Under the pieces are notes generated by a model. The model was not told where the DNA came from and did not search any database. It was given only the letters and a program-made list of their open reading frames with translations. Below, piece by piece: positions 35,734 to 44,771 of a stretch of 64,000 nucleotides of DNA (position 1 is the first letter of the stretch; every line of letters starts with the position of its first letter). The translations under genes and the position numbers were made by a program. This DNA is from Paenarthrobacter aurescens (GTDB lineage Bacteria > Actinomycetota > Actinomycetes > Actinomycetales > Micrococcaceae): assembly GCF_025421775.1 (NCBI RefSeq), contig NZ_JAOEFX010000002.1:310001-374000 (forward strand), read 5' to 3'.

Positions 35734-36351
35734 TTACCGCCGCAGCGCACCGTCCCACACCAGCTTCACGGCGTTCCGCACACGCTCCCGGGTTTCAGCG
35801 ATGGACGCGGCATCTGTACCCGCGGGCCGCACCACGAACTGGTAGTAATACAGGCCGTTGATGAGGTCGATCATCGACTCGACATCCACGTCCGGGGAGA
35901 GCTCGCCGGACGTGATGCCGTGCCTGATCTCCGCGGCAATGGGTTCACGCCGCCGGGACACGTGCCGGTTCCAGGACAGGGCACGGAGTTCGTCGTTCTC
36001 CAGGCCCATGGCCACACGCTTTTTCACCAGCGCACCCACCTTGCCGTCGACGTCGATCGCGGCTTCCTCGTACGAGGCGAGGATCGTCTCCAGTGTGGTG
36101 TCCTTGCGTCGGAAGCCAATGCTCGACCGAACGCTGTCCAGGGCGGCGGCGATCAGTTCTTCACGGCTGCTCCACCGCCGGTACAGTGCAGCCCGGCTCA
36201 CGCCTGAGCGCTCGGTAATCGCCGAGACCGTCACGTCACGAGTGTCCCGCTCCAGCAACAGTTCCACTGTGGAGGAGAGGACGGTGGATTCCAGTGCGGT
36301 GTCGCGCGGCCTGCCTGGTCGACGGTCGGCAACAACGGCGGTGTCAGGCAT
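35734..36351 (-). CDS. TetR/AcrR-family regulator
   Basis: This 205-aa regulator has a TetR helix-turn-helix at about residues 22-65 (SSTVELLLERDTRDVTVSAI, TERSGVSRAALYRRWSSREE) and a helical C-terminal domain. The ATG at 36351 overlaps the end of the phosphatase gene by eight bases, so it is the last gene of the phnDCE-phosphatase operon. It may be the repressor of that operon; direct repeats before phnD are candidate sites. Confidence 0.88.
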   Translation of the reverse strand: MPDTAVVADRRPGRPRDTALESTVLSSTVELLLERDTRDVTVSAITERSGVSRAALYRRWSSREELIAAALDSVRSSIGFRRKDTTLETILASYEEAAIDVDGKVGALVKKRVAMGLENDELRALSWNRHVSRRREPIAAEIRHGITSGELSPDVDVESMIDLINGLYYYQFVVRPAGTDAASIAETRERVRNAVKLVWDGALRR

Positions 36352-37111
36352 CGGCAATCACCAGGCGCTCACGCAGTTGGGCAATGGTCGCGTCTGAAAG
36401 TCCGGCACTCCGGACAGGTTCCAGCACACTGCCGTGCCGCTCGATCAGCACGTTCTGCATGGCTTCCATGGACTCCACATGGGCGCCCATCATCGCTCCC
36501 ATGCCCTTGATGGCTTCCTCGTCCAGAACGCGGTCCGGCATGAGCCCGCCCATGATGGCCCGGAGCCGAGGGAACAACTGCGGGAGTCGGGTGGCCGTCA
36601 CTGCGTAGTCAGCGGAGATGGTTTCAGGAGTTGCCCCCAAGGCGGAAAGCACGACGGCGGCGAACACTCCCGTACGGTCCTTACCGGCCGCGCAGTGGAA
36701 GACGGTGGCACCGTCGGCCATCGCCACCAGGGTTACCCCGAGGGCGAGCTGGCGGGCCTGGGTTTCGAGCAGGTTGGCGTACCAGGCGCCCACATGTGCA
36801 GGAGTAGTGGCAGAGGTCATCATCTCGTGGCTGATGTCCTCCGGCGATGAAACCGATGCTGTCAATGCGAGGTGGTGGTAGCTCACGCCGGGAACGGTCA
36901 ACGGTCCCCGCCCGGTGAAGAGTGCTTCCTCCGGTGAGCGAAGATCGATCACCGACGTGACGCCGTCGTCGATCATTTGCTGGGCGAAAGCCGCCGGCAT
37001 CACCGAGACATCATCGCTGCGCAGCAGCACGCCGGGACGGGTTGTGCCGCCGGAAACGGGCAGGCCACCAAGGTCGCGCAGGTTGACGGGAGAGAGATCC
37101 AAAGTTTCCAC
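36344..37111 (-). CDS. tyrosine/dual-specificity-type protein phosphatase
   Basis: This 255-aa phosphatase has the C-x5-R active site complete in VFHCAAGKDRTG (C140, R146), the N-terminal NLRDLGGLPVSGG and the central SVIDLRSPEEA. It belongs to the bacterial Tyr phosphatase (MptpB-like) group, whose members can hydrolyse phosphotyrosine, other phosphoamino acids or phosphoinositides. It starts with GTG nine bases after the phnE stop. Membership of a phosphonate-type uptake operon suggests that its substrate could be a phosphorylated compound brought in by the transporter rather than a protein. Confidence 0.87.
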   Translation of the reverse strand: METLDLSPVNLRDLGGLPVSGGTTRPGVLLRSDDVSVMPAAFAQQMIDDGVTSVIDLRSPEEALFTGRGPLTVPGVSYHHLALTASVSSPEDISHEMMTSATTPAHVGAWYANLLETQARQLALGVTLVAMADGATVFHCAAGKDRTGVFAAVVLSALGATPETISADYAVTATRLPQLFPRLRAIMGGLMPDRVLDEEAIKGMGAMMGAHVESMEAMQNVLIERHGSVLEPVRSAGLSDATIAQLRERLVIADA

Positions 37112-37120
37112 AGGAGAGTC

Positions 37121-37984
37121 CTAGCTGAGTTTGGCGCGGATGAAGGCGCTGACCCGGTCGATGATGGTGACCAGCACGACGATGCTGATGATGATGGCGC
37201 AGAGGTGTCCGTAATCGTACATGCGCATTGCGGTAGTAAGCTCCAAGCCGATGCCGCCGGCGCCCACCAAACCGAGGATCGTGGCGCCGCGGACGTTGCC
37301 TTCGAAGAGGAGCAACGTATAGCTGACCAGCAGCGGTGCGGCCTGGGGAAGGACGGCATAGCTGATGATCTGGCGCTTGTTGGCACCCACGGCGGTCAGT
37401 GCTTCCACCGGCCCGGGTTGCACGGATTCCATGGCTTCGGCGTAGACCTTGCCGATCGAGCCAACCGAGCCCAGCACGATCGCGAGGATGCCGGCGAACG
37501 GGCCCAACCCAACAGCTGAGACGAACATCAGCGCGAAGATGAGCTCAGGGACGGAGCGCAGCACGTTCAGCACAGCCCGGCAGGACGTGTAGACCCAGCG
37601 CGGGGCGATGTTGCTGGCCGCGCCGAAGCTCAACAGCAGCGATGCCAGGGCGCCCAGGACCGTGCCCACCAAGGCCATCTGCAGGGTCTCAACGAGCAGC
37701 TTGATGATGATGCCGAACTTGTCGAACGTTGGCGGGAACAGGCGGCCCAGGAAGTTGCCCATGTTGGGGATACCGCTGAGAAGCTTTTCCGGGTTGAACC
37801 CGGCGCCCATACCGGCCCAAACAAGGACGACGGCGACAATCACCCAGAGCGCGGCGCCACGTGGTGTGGGGAGGCCGAAGGGACGGGAAAGCCGGAGTCG
37901 GTCAGCTTCCGGGAGGGTGGTGTTGATGGTCTTGGAGGCTTCTGCGGGGGCTTCAGTTTTCGAGGAGCTCAGTGTCTGTTCCAT
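37121..37984 (-). CDS. phnE: phosphonate/phosphite-type ABC transporter permease
   Basis: This 287-aa permease has the PhnE layout: a first helix after a charged N-terminus (ALWVIVAVVLVWAGMGAG), then a BPD-transport domain with an EAA-like loop (AEAMESVQPGPVEALTAVGA). The ATG at 37984 lies inside the 3' end of phnC, a 32-base overlap. A frame running upstream to 38086 is not the start. Confidence 0.88.
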   Translation of the reverse strand: MEQTLSSSKTEAPAEASKTINTTLPEADRLRLSRPFGLPTPRGAALWVIVAVVLVWAGMGAGFNPEKLLSGIPNMGNFLGRLFPPTFDKFGIIIKLLVETLQMALVGTVLGALASLLLSFGAASNIAPRWVYTSCRAVLNVLRSVPELIFALMFVSAVGLGPFAGILAIVLGSVGSIGKVYAEAMESVQPGPVEALTAVGANKRQIISYAVLPQAAPLLVSYTLLLFEGNVRGATILGLVGAGGIGLELTTAMRMYDYGHLCAIIISIVVLVTIIDRVSAFIRAKLS

Positions 37985-38762
37985 AAATCTGGTGCACCTC
38001 CTTTTCGGTGATGGTGGTGGCGGGGCCGGCGAAGACGAGCTCGCCGGAGTGAAGCCCCAGGACACGGTCGGCGTAGCGGCGGGCAAGGCCCACTACGTGG
38101 AGGCTGACGATCACGGGGATCTTTTCCTCACGGGCAATGTCGCGGAGCAGGCCGAGGATGTTGCCGGCGAGGCGGGGGTCCAGGGAAGCGACGGGTTCGT
38201 CGGCCAGGATCAGCCGCGGCTGCTGCATCAGCGCGCGGGCAATCGCTACGCGCTGCTGCTCACCGCCACTCAGGCTCCGGCACGGCTGCTTGGCCTTGTG
38301 CGCAAGGCCTACCCGGTCCAGCAGCTCCAGCGCCATGGTCCGCTGGGCCCTGCTGAATGTGCCCAGCATGTTCACAGCCCCGGCCGAGTGGAGCCCGCCG
38401 GTCAGCACGTTGGTGAGGGCGGTCAGCCGCGGCACCAGGTTGAAGTGCTGGAAGACATATCCGACGTCGGATCGCAGCTCCCGCAGGCCGGTGGCGTTCT
38501 GTTGGGCTACTGGGCGGCCAGCTACGTCCAGCGCGTCAGCAGTGAAGGGTGCGATTCCCGTGAGGGTCTTCATGAGGGTCGACTTGCCTGAGCCGGAGTG
38601 GCCCAGCAGTGCAACGACCTCGCCCGGATACACGTCCAGGTCGATCCCGGCCAGGGCAACCTGCTCGTCGTATTGGACCCGCAAGCGACGCGCGCGGACG
38701 GTGGGCGACCCGGCAGGGGCGAGTGCCGCCGTCGTGCTTTCCGCCTGAGTCATGAGGCTCAT
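37953..38762 (-). CDS. phnC: phosphonate/phosphite-type ABC transporter ATPase
   Basis: This 269-aa ATPase has Walker A GHSGSGKST (residues 54-62), signature LSGGEQQRVAIA (164-175) and Walker B LILADEPVASLD. The closest type is PhnC. The ATG at 38762 overlaps the phnD stop as ATGA. There are no C-P lyase or phosphite dehydrogenase genes in the window. Confidence 0.9.
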   Translation of the reverse strand: MSLMTQAESTTAALAPAGSPTVRARRLRVQYDEQVALAGIDLDVYPGEVVALLGHSGSGKSTLMKTLTGIAPFTADALDVAGRPVAQQNATGLRELRSDVGYVFQHFNLVPRLTALTNVLTGGLHSAGAVNMLGTFSRAQRTMALELLDRVGLAHKAKQPCRSLSGGEQQRVAIARALMQQPRLILADEPVASLDPRLAGNILGLLRDIAREEKIPVIVSLHVVGLARRYADRVLGLHSGELVFAGPATTITEKEVHQIYGTDTELLEN

Positions 38763-39658
38763 CGGAGGTCCTGGAGGTCCACGCCGATGGACTCCGCCAC
38801 GTCCACCAGCGGAGCGTACGTGCTGAATTCCGGGTCAGCCGTGGGTTCGCCGGTGATCCCGAACGTCTTGGCGACCTTCTCATTGCCGGCCATGAGCGCG
38901 GGCAGCTTGGCCTTGAGGGCTTCGCGGGCCTCGTTGTCCAGGTCCTTTCGGACCACGATGGAGATGCCGACGGGAATGGGGTCCGACTTGGCGATGATGG
39001 TGACCTCGTCCTCCTTGATGACACCCTTCTGGACGAACGTGGGGTACAGCTGGCGGGCAGTGCAGGCGACGTCCACGTTCCCGTTGGCGAGGGCCAGGAC
39101 GGCGGAATCGTGGGAGCCGGCGAAGGTGCTCTTGTAATCGGTGCCGTCCGTGAGGCCCGCCTTGGCCAGGAGCGACTTGGGCATGAAGTAGCCGGTGGTG
39201 GATCCGGGATCGATGAAGGCCACCTGCTTGCCCTTCACATCGGCGGCGGACTGGATGCCGCTGTCCTTCCTGGCCAGGCAGAAGCTGGCTGGTTCCGTAC
39301 TGGCGGGCCATACCAGGAGCGGGTCAACGCTCTCGGTCTTGTAGGCGAGGGCCGCGGAGAACTGGCTGAGGACTGCAACGTCCACGGATCCGTTCCGGAC
39401 GGCTTCCACGACTCCGAGGTAATCGGCCGGCTGGAGGTTGGTGATGGTCCGTCCGGAGGCGTCGCCCACCATGGTGGCGAGGTCGGCCATGATGGCTTGC
39501 TCGTCGGGATCGTCGGTGCCCGGGGGAGTGGCGAAGACGAGCTCTGTTTTTGTGCTGTTGGCGCCGGCTGCGTTGGCGTCTCCGGAGCAGCCTGCGAGGG
39601 CGCCGATGGCCAGGAGGCCGATGAACGAAGTTGCGATGATGCCTGCACGAGCGTGCAT
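38759..39658 (-). CDS. phnD: PhnD-type phosphonate/phosphite/phosphoester binding lipoprotein
   Basis: This 299-aa lipoprotein has lipobox LAGC (C24). The binding domain shows the PhnD pattern (ATPPGTDDPDEQAIMADLAT, NGSVDVAVLSQFSAALAYKT, AFIDPGSTTGYFMPKSLLAK). ATG 39658 follows GGAAGG at a good distance; an ATG at 39676 is less likely. It is the first gene of the operon phnD-phnC-phnE-phosphatase-tetR. Confidence 0.9.
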   Translation of the reverse strand: MHARAGIIATSFIGLLAIGALAGCSGDANAAGANSTKTELVFATPPGTDDPDEQAIMADLATMVGDASGRTITNLQPADYLGVVEAVRNGSVDVAVLSQFSAALAYKTESVDPLLVWPASTEPASFCLARKDSGIQSAADVKGKQVAFIDPGSTTGYFMPKSLLAKAGLTDGTDYKSTFAGSHDSAVLALANGNVDVACTARQLYPTFVQKGVIKEDEVTIIAKSDPIPVGISIVVRKDLDNEAREALKAKLPALMAGNEKVAKTFGITGEPTADPEFSTYAPLVDVAESIGVDLQDLR

Positions 39659-39689
39659 GGTGGTGCCTTCCGTCATGTGTTGGGGGTGA

Positions 39690-39729
39690 CGGAATTACGA
39701 AACCAGCAGTATCTGAATCGGAATTACGA
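39690..39729 (-). promoter_or_regulatory. paired 11-bp direct repeats before phnD
   Basis: CGGAATTACGA occurs exactly at 39690-39700 and 39719-39729, 29 bases apart, upstream of phnD and between it and the divergent MFS gene. The spacing is close to three helical turns. They may bind the operon's TetR protein or a phosphate regulator. Confidence 0.45.
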
Positions 39730-39801
39730 GACTGCCGTACTTGAAATGGCGCGGAGGTTAACTGTTAGCGCTCGCCGCTGCTCGCCCGAAAAGTCCGCCC
39801 T

Positions 39802-41214
39802 GTGACCCTGTTTCGTGACCCGAGGCAACAATGGAGCAGACTGGGTTGGGTGACCGCCAACAAACCCCGCCCCGGACTCGCGATCGCTGCGCTGAGCCTC
39901 GGGACGGCGCTGAATCCGCTGAACTCGTCCATGATCGCCGTTGCGTTGGTGGTCCTGAGAGAGCACTTTGAGCTCGACGTCGCCACGGTCACCTGGGTCA
40001 TTACCTCGTTCTACCTAGCCTCGGCCGCCGGGCAACCGCTCATGGGCCGGCTCGCTGACCGTTTTGGCCCACGCCGCCTGTTCATGTTCGGTATGGCCTT
40101 GGTCGCGGTTACTTGCGCGATTGCGCCCTTCCTGCCCAACTTCGCATTGGTCTGCGTGGCCCGTGCGCTCATGGCCGTTGGGACCGCGACGGCGTACCCG
40201 TCCGCCGTCGTGATGGTCACCGAGCTGAGCCGGTTGTCTGACGTGCCGTCCACGCGGCCGTTGGGCCGGATCCAGATGGCGAACACCTCTGCCGCTGCCG
40301 TCGGCCCGGTGGTGGGCGGGCTGTTGGTGAGCCTGGTTGGCTGGCAGGCGCTCTTTGCGATCAACGTGCCCATCGCTTTGCTCGCCATGATCGTGGTCTA
40401 CAAGGTAGCGCCCGTCGATTCCGGGCGCGAGACCGGCAGGCTTGGCCAGCTGATCCGCGACTCCGACATCCCCGGCATCCTCGCCTTCGTCACCTCGCTG
40501 ATGCTGGCCATGATGGCGCTGCTCAACGTCATGCCCGGATACCGCTGGTATTTGCTTGGCGCCGCCACGGTGATCGGCGCGCTCTTCGCCTGGCGCGAGC
40601 TGCGCTTCCAGCCGCCTTTCCTGGACCTTCGCCTGCTGGGCCGGAACCGGCCGCTGCTGCTGGTCTACCTGCTGTTCGTTGTGTTCAGCGGGGTCTACTA
40701 CTTTGCGTTCTTCGGCCTTCCGCAGTTGCTGCAGGAAGCGGGACATTACGACGCCGGTGTGGTGGGCCTGTTGATGCTGCCCCTTGCGGCGTTGTCGGTT
40801 GTGGTGACGCCACTGACGGTGCGGTTCATTGAGCGGTTCGGCGTGCGTCCCGTCCTCATCGCCGGTGTGCTGATTCTTACTGTTGCGGCCGGAACGCTGG
40901 GGTTCCTGACCATGACTTTGTGGGCGCCGCTGGTGTTCGTGCTGACCGCGTTGATGGGCGTGCCGTATGGCGTGGTGAGCACCGCGTCCAACCAAGGGCT
41001 ATACGTTTCTGCAAGGCCCGAGGAAAGGGGAGTGGCGGCCGGCATCTTCCAAACCTGCCGCTACCTCGGCGCTATCACGGCCACGGTGTTGATCGGCGTG
41101 CTCTACGGCCCGGGCGTGAACCAGGCCAACTGGGGGATCATGGTCCTGGTGATGCTGGGGCTCAGTGCCGTGGTGCTGGTGCTGGCTGTCATGTGGCGGA
41201 AGCCCGCGGTTTAG
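39802..41214 (+). CDS. MFS transporter, drug-exporter type
   Basis: This 470-aa protein has 12-14 membrane helices, the MFS loop GRLADRFGPRRLFMFG and an N-terminal DHA2-like pattern (LNPLNSSMIAVALVVLREHF, ATVTWVITSFYLASAAGQPL) resembling EmrB/QacA exporters. The GTG at 39802 has no good ribosome-binding site; a second GTG at 39850 is preceded by GGAGCAG and may be the true start. It is divergent from phnD. The substrate is unknown. Confidence 0.82.
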   Translation: MTLFRDPRQQWSRLGWVTANKPRPGLAIAALSLGTALNPLNSSMIAVALVVLREHFELDVATVTWVITSFYLASAAGQPLMGRLADRFGPRRLFMFGMALVAVTCAIAPFLPNFALVCVARALMAVGTATAYPSAVVMVTELSRLSDVPSTRPLGRIQMANTSAAAVGPVVGGLLVSLVGWQALFAINVPIALLAMIVVYKVAPVDSGRETGRLGQLIRDSDIPGILAFVTSLMLAMMALLNVMPGYRWYLLGAATVIGALFAWRELRFQPPFLDLRLLGRNRPLLLVYLLFVVFSGVYYFAFFGLPQLLQEAGHYDAGVVGLLMLPLAALSVVVTPLTVRFIERFGVRPVLIAGVLILTVAAGTLGFLTMTLWAPLVFVLTALMGVPYGVVSTASNQGLYVSARPEERGVAAGIFQTCRYLGAITATVLIGVLYGPGVNQANWGIMVLVMLGLSAVVLVLAVMWRKPAV

Positions 41215-41666
41215 GGATTCAGCGGGATCAGCAGCGCCGCCGCGCCTGCGATCGACAGGGCGGCGCGCAGGTGGTTGGCCGGAACCCAGCCCCGCAGGAA
41301 CTGGTTCCAATCCTGGCTGGAGCCTTGGGCCAAGCGGTTGTTGAGCGGCACGTTGATCGCCATGGTGGAGAGGAATCCGGCCAGGCAGGCCACAGCGCCT
41401 GCCACCCGGAGCGGCGGCTGGCTTCCGGGATCGACGACGGCGGCAATCACCACGCCAGCGGAGGCGGCGGCCGAGCCGAAGAACAGGATCATGAACGGCG
41501 GCGTTACCGCCTTCTGGTTGATGGCGTCCATAGCGGCAACCGCGTCGCTTGCCGGCCGCATCCGGAGTGCGGGCATCACGAGTGCGGAGAAGGCGAAGTA
41601 GAAACCGCCCACCAGGGCCGAACCCGTTCCTGCTGCTACGGGAAGCCAAGTGCTCAAAGTTGTCAT
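41211..41666 (-). CDS. DUF1772 membrane protein
   Basis: This 151-aa protein has four membrane helices and the DUF1772/anthrone-oxygenase-like pattern: N-terminal GGFYFAFSALVMPALRM and C-terminal INVPLNNRLAQ. Function in bacteria is unknown. It is divergent from an AraC regulator 80 bases away, which probably controls it. Its stop overlaps the MFS stop. Confidence 0.85.
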   Translation of the reverse strand: MTTLSTWLPVAAGTGSALVGGFYFAFSALVMPALRMRPASDAVAAMDAINQKAVTPPFMILFFGSAAASAGVVIAAVVDPGSQPPLRVAGAVACLAGFLSTMAINVPLNNRLAQGSSQDWNQFLRGWVPANHLRAALSIAGAAALLIPLNP

Positions 41667-41746
41667 GCCTCAAGCCTGCCCTCGCCGGAGTGGACGATGA
41701 ATAGTCAAGGATCCACTTTTCATACGCAGACGTCTAAGCTGACCGC

Positions 41747-42739
41747 ATGGATCCTCTATCGCAGTTCCTCACTGGCCCACGGGCGCAGGCGGCATTTGCC
41801 CTCCGCGTGGTGATGGATCCACCCTTCGCCATTGACGTCCAGGACCAGGCCGCCCTGACCGTGATCGTCGTGGTGCGCGGGGAAGCATGGATCACTGCGG
41901 ACGGCGCTGAACCTCAACTCCTCCGGCAGGGTCAGGCGGCGACAGTCCGTGGGCCGGAACCCTATATCGTTGCTGATGTTCCCGACAGGGAAGCCACCGT
42001 GGTTATCGATGCAGACCAGTCCTGCCGCACCCCCAGCGGCGAAAAGTTGGAGCTCACGTTTTCCCGGGGTGTGCTGACGTGGGGCAACAGTGCCCTCGGC
42101 CAAACAGTCCTGCTCATCGGCACGTACCAGTCGCCGGCGGCTGTGGGCCAGTTGGTCACGTCAGTGCTGCCCAGGCTGGCGGTCTTCGGAGAGGAAGACC
42201 TCGACGGCGGCCTGCTGGGAATGCTGGAACGGGAACTCACCCAGCAACGGCCGGGACAGGAAAGTGCGCTGGACAGGCTGCTGGATCTTCTCCTGCTGGA
42301 CCTTGTGCGCGCCTGCGTGGACCGGGGAGACGCGCCTCAGGGTACGTGGGCAAACGCGTCCCGCGAACCCGTGGTTGCGCAGGCCCTCGAACTCCTGCAC
42401 CAGGAGCCGGCCGCGCCGTGGACCGTGGCCGGGTTGGCGCTAGGGTGCCACGTCTCAAGGGCCACCTTGGCCGCCCGCTTCCGTGCCGCCGTCGGGCAGT
42501 CACCCATGGCGTACCTCAGCGCCTGGCGACTGGCGCTGGCTGCCGACAGGTTAGCCTCCAGCAATGCGACTACGGCGGTCATCGCGGAGGAGGTTGGCTA
42601 CAGCAATGCCTTCACGTTCAGTGCTGCGTTTTCGCGGGAGTACGGCGTCAGCCCGAGCGGCTACCGGCGGTCCGCGCAGGCGGCAACCGGCCGAACGGAA
42701 GGCGCCGGTAAATCATCTTCAGCGGACCGGCGCCGGTGA
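41747..42739 (+). CDS. AraC-family regulator with cupin sensor domain
   Basis: This 330-aa regulator has a Cupin_6-type N-terminal domain (about residues 10-190) and a C-terminal AraC double helix-turn-helix (about 205-310; WTVAGLALGCHVSRATLAAR, AVIAEEVGYSNAFTFSAAFS). It probably activates or represses the divergent DUF1772 gene. Homologues often respond to small aromatic or oxidative cues. Confidence 0.88.
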   Translation: MDPLSQFLTGPRAQAAFALRVVMDPPFAIDVQDQAALTVIVVVRGEAWITADGAEPQLLRQGQAATVRGPEPYIVADVPDREATVVIDADQSCRTPSGEKLELTFSRGVLTWGNSALGQTVLLIGTYQSPAAVGQLVTSVLPRLAVFGEEDLDGGLLGMLERELTQQRPGQESALDRLLDLLLLDLVRACVDRGDAPQGTWANASREPVVAQALELLHQEPAAPWTVAGLALGCHVSRATLAARFRAAVGQSPMAYLSAWRLALAADRLASSNATTAVIAEEVGYSNAFTFSAAFSREYGVSPSGYRRSAQAATGRTEGAGKSSSADRRR

Positions 42740-42803
42740 GCGTCTTGAAAGCTGCCGCCGAGAACCGCGACTGACTTCAGATGGGGGATCTGTGGACTAA
42801 ACA

Positions 42804-42832
42804 TTGACTAAATAACTGAGTGCACTCATAAT
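42804..42832 (+). promoter_or_regulatory. promoter-operator of the oxidoreductase-hydrolase-tetR operon
   Basis: TTGACT (42804-42809) and CATAAT (42827-42832) are exactly 17 bases apart. The perfect 12-bp palindrome TGAGTGCACTCA occupies 42817-42828, inside the spacer and touching the -10. A wider pair TGACTAA (42805-42811) and TTAGTCA (42850-42856) flanks it. The TetR protein coded at the end of the operon is the likely ligand. Confidence 0.75.
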
Positions 42833-42869
42833 TGAGTTAAGTCAGTAAATTAGTCATTGGAGAACCCCC

Positions 42870-43865
42870 ATGAAAGCCTTCGTCCTCAACCAGTACAAGG
42901 AACCCCTGCAGCAGGTCGACGTCCCGGAGCCGGTGCTCGGCGACCACGATGTGCTGGTTGAGGTTCACGCGGCCGGCCTGAACCAGCTGGACGAGAAGAT
43001 CCGGTTGGGGGAGTTCAAGCAGATCCTCCCGTACAAGCTGCCGCAGGTTCTTGGCCATGATGTTGCCGGCGTGGTCCTGAAGGTGGGGCCGAAGGTGCGC
43101 TCCTTCACGCCCGGCGACGAGGTCTTTGCGCGCCCTGGCAAAGACAGCATCGGCACGTTCGCGGAGCGCATCGCCGTCGCCGACGAAGACCTGGCCATCA
43201 AACCGGCCACCGTCAGCATGGAGGAAGCGGGCTCACTTCCGCTGGTGGCTTTGACGGCGTGGCAGGCGCTGGTGGAGCGCGGGAACGTCGGTCCCGGCCA
43301 GAAGGTTTTCATCCATGCCGGCGCCGGGGGAGTGGGCTCCATTGCCATCCAGCTGGCCAAGTACTTGGGTGCAACGGTAGCCACCACGGTCAGCGCAGGG
43401 AACAAGGACTTTGCCCGTGAGCTCGGCGCTGACGTAGTGATTGACTACCGCACCGAGGACTTCGTGGAGATCCTCCACGACTACGACCTCGTCCTGGACA
43501 GCCTTGGCGGCGAGAACCTGGAGCGGTCCTTGAAGGTCTTGAAGAAGGGTGGCAAAGCCATCGGCATCGCTGGGCCGCCGGATGCCGGCTTCGCCCGACA
43601 GCTGGGTGGAAACCCTGTACTGCTGGGTGTGACTACCCTGCTGAGCTCGGGTATCCGCCGCAAGGCCCGCCGCCTTGGCGTCACCTACGAGTTCCTTTTC
43701 ATGCGCGCCGATGGCGGCCAGCTGAAGGAAATTGCTGCGCTCATCGACGACGGCCACATCAAGCCGGTACTGGGACGCGTGGTGCCGTTCGATCAGACAG
43801 CCGATGTCCTTGCTTCCCTGGAAAAGGGCGGCGTCCGCGGCAAGACCGTCGTCAGCCATCTCTAA
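42870..43865 (+). CDS. zinc-independent MDR alcohol dehydrogenase / quinone oxidoreductase
   Basis: This 331-aa NADPH-dependent medium-chain reductase has the nucleotide fold motif AGAGGVGSIAIQLAKYLGA and lacks the zinc-ligand pattern of classical alcohol dehydrogenases, as in quinone oxidoreductases. It probably reduces electrophilic quinones or enones. It is the first gene of a three-gene operon with a TetR regulator. Confidence 0.88.
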   Translation: MKAFVLNQYKEPLQQVDVPEPVLGDHDVLVEVHAAGLNQLDEKIRLGEFKQILPYKLPQVLGHDVAGVVLKVGPKVRSFTPGDEVFARPGKDSIGTFAERIAVADEDLAIKPATVSMEEAGSLPLVALTAWQALVERGNVGPGQKVFIHAGAGGVGSIAIQLAKYLGATVATTVSAGNKDFARELGADVVIDYRTEDFVEILHDYDLVLDSLGGENLERSLKVLKKGGKAIGIAGPPDAGFARQLGGNPVLLGVTTLLSSGIRRKARRLGVTYEFLFMRADGGQLKEIAALIDDGHIKPVLGRVVPFDQTADVLASLEKGGVRGKTVVSHL

Positions 43866-43897
43866 CCACAATCCAACACCCCGACAGGACAAACATC

Positions 43898-44743
43898 ATG
43901 AGCAGTGAACAGCAGTCGTATGTGCAGGTGCCGGCGAAGACAGTGACAGCCGGTGGTGTCACGTACGCGTACCGGGAGATGGGGCTCAAGGGCGGGGTTC
44001 CGGTGGTCTTCCTGATTCACCTCGCCGGGACCATGGACAACTGGGATCCGCACATCATCGATCCCATCGCTGCGAAGCACCACGTCATCACCTTCAGCAA
44101 CCGTGGCGTGGGTGCGTCCACGGGAAGCGTTCCGGACAGCATCGAAAGCATGGCCGACGATGCCGCTGCTTTCATCCAGGCCCTCGGCTATCCGCAGGTG
44201 AATCTCTTCGGATTCTCCCTTGGCGGCATGATCGCCCAGGCGCTGGTCCTTAAGCACCCGGGGCTTGTTCGCAAGATGGTACTCGCCGGCACGGGCCCTG
44301 CCGGTGGGGAAGGCATCCAGAACATCATCGGAATCACGTACTACGACGTTCTTAGGGGCACCCTCACCCGGCAGGATCCCAAGGAGTTCCTCTTCTTCAA
44401 CAGGAACGCCGCCGGTAAGCTCGCCGCCCGGGCCTTCATCGACCGACTCAAGAAACGCACCACCAACCGCGAGGCACCCTTCAAGCTCGCTGCATTCCAG
44501 ACGCAACTGAAAGCCATCCGCCGGTGGGGACTGTCGCCGTCGGCCGATCTTGGGGGCATCACCCAACCGACGCTGATCGCCAACGGCGACAACGACCGCA
44601 TGGTGCCCTCAGTGCTTTCGAACGACATGCACCAGCGGATTCCGGGCAGCGAACTGGTCATCTACCCCGACTCCGGGCACGGTGGCATCTTCCAGTTCCA
44701 TGACAGGTTTGTCCCGGTAGCCCTTGAATTCCTGGGGCGCTGA
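43898..44743 (+). CDS. alpha/beta hydrolase (haloperoxidase/esterase-like)
   Basis: This 281-aa hydrolase has the nucleophile elbow GFSLGG (in VNLFGFSLGGMIAQALV), an acid in LIANGDNDRMVPS and the catalytic His in PDSGHGGIFQ. It follows the MDR gene by 32 bases and should act in the same pathway, possibly hydrolysing an ester or a reduced product. Confidence 0.88.
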   Translation: MSSEQQSYVQVPAKTVTAGGVTYAYREMGLKGGVPVVFLIHLAGTMDNWDPHIIDPIAAKHHVITFSNRGVGASTGSVPDSIESMADDAAAFIQALGYPQVNLFGFSLGGMIAQALVLKHPGLVRKMVLAGTGPAGGEGIQNIIGITYYDVLRGTLTRQDPKEFLFFNRNAAGKLAARAFIDRLKKRTTNREAPFKLAAFQTQLKAIRRWGLSPSADLGGITQPTLIANGDNDRMVPSVLSNDMHQRIPGSELVIYPDSGHGGIFQFHDRFVPVALEFLGR

Positions 44744-44771
44744 ATGGTCGGTCCGCTGATACGGTAGCTGA

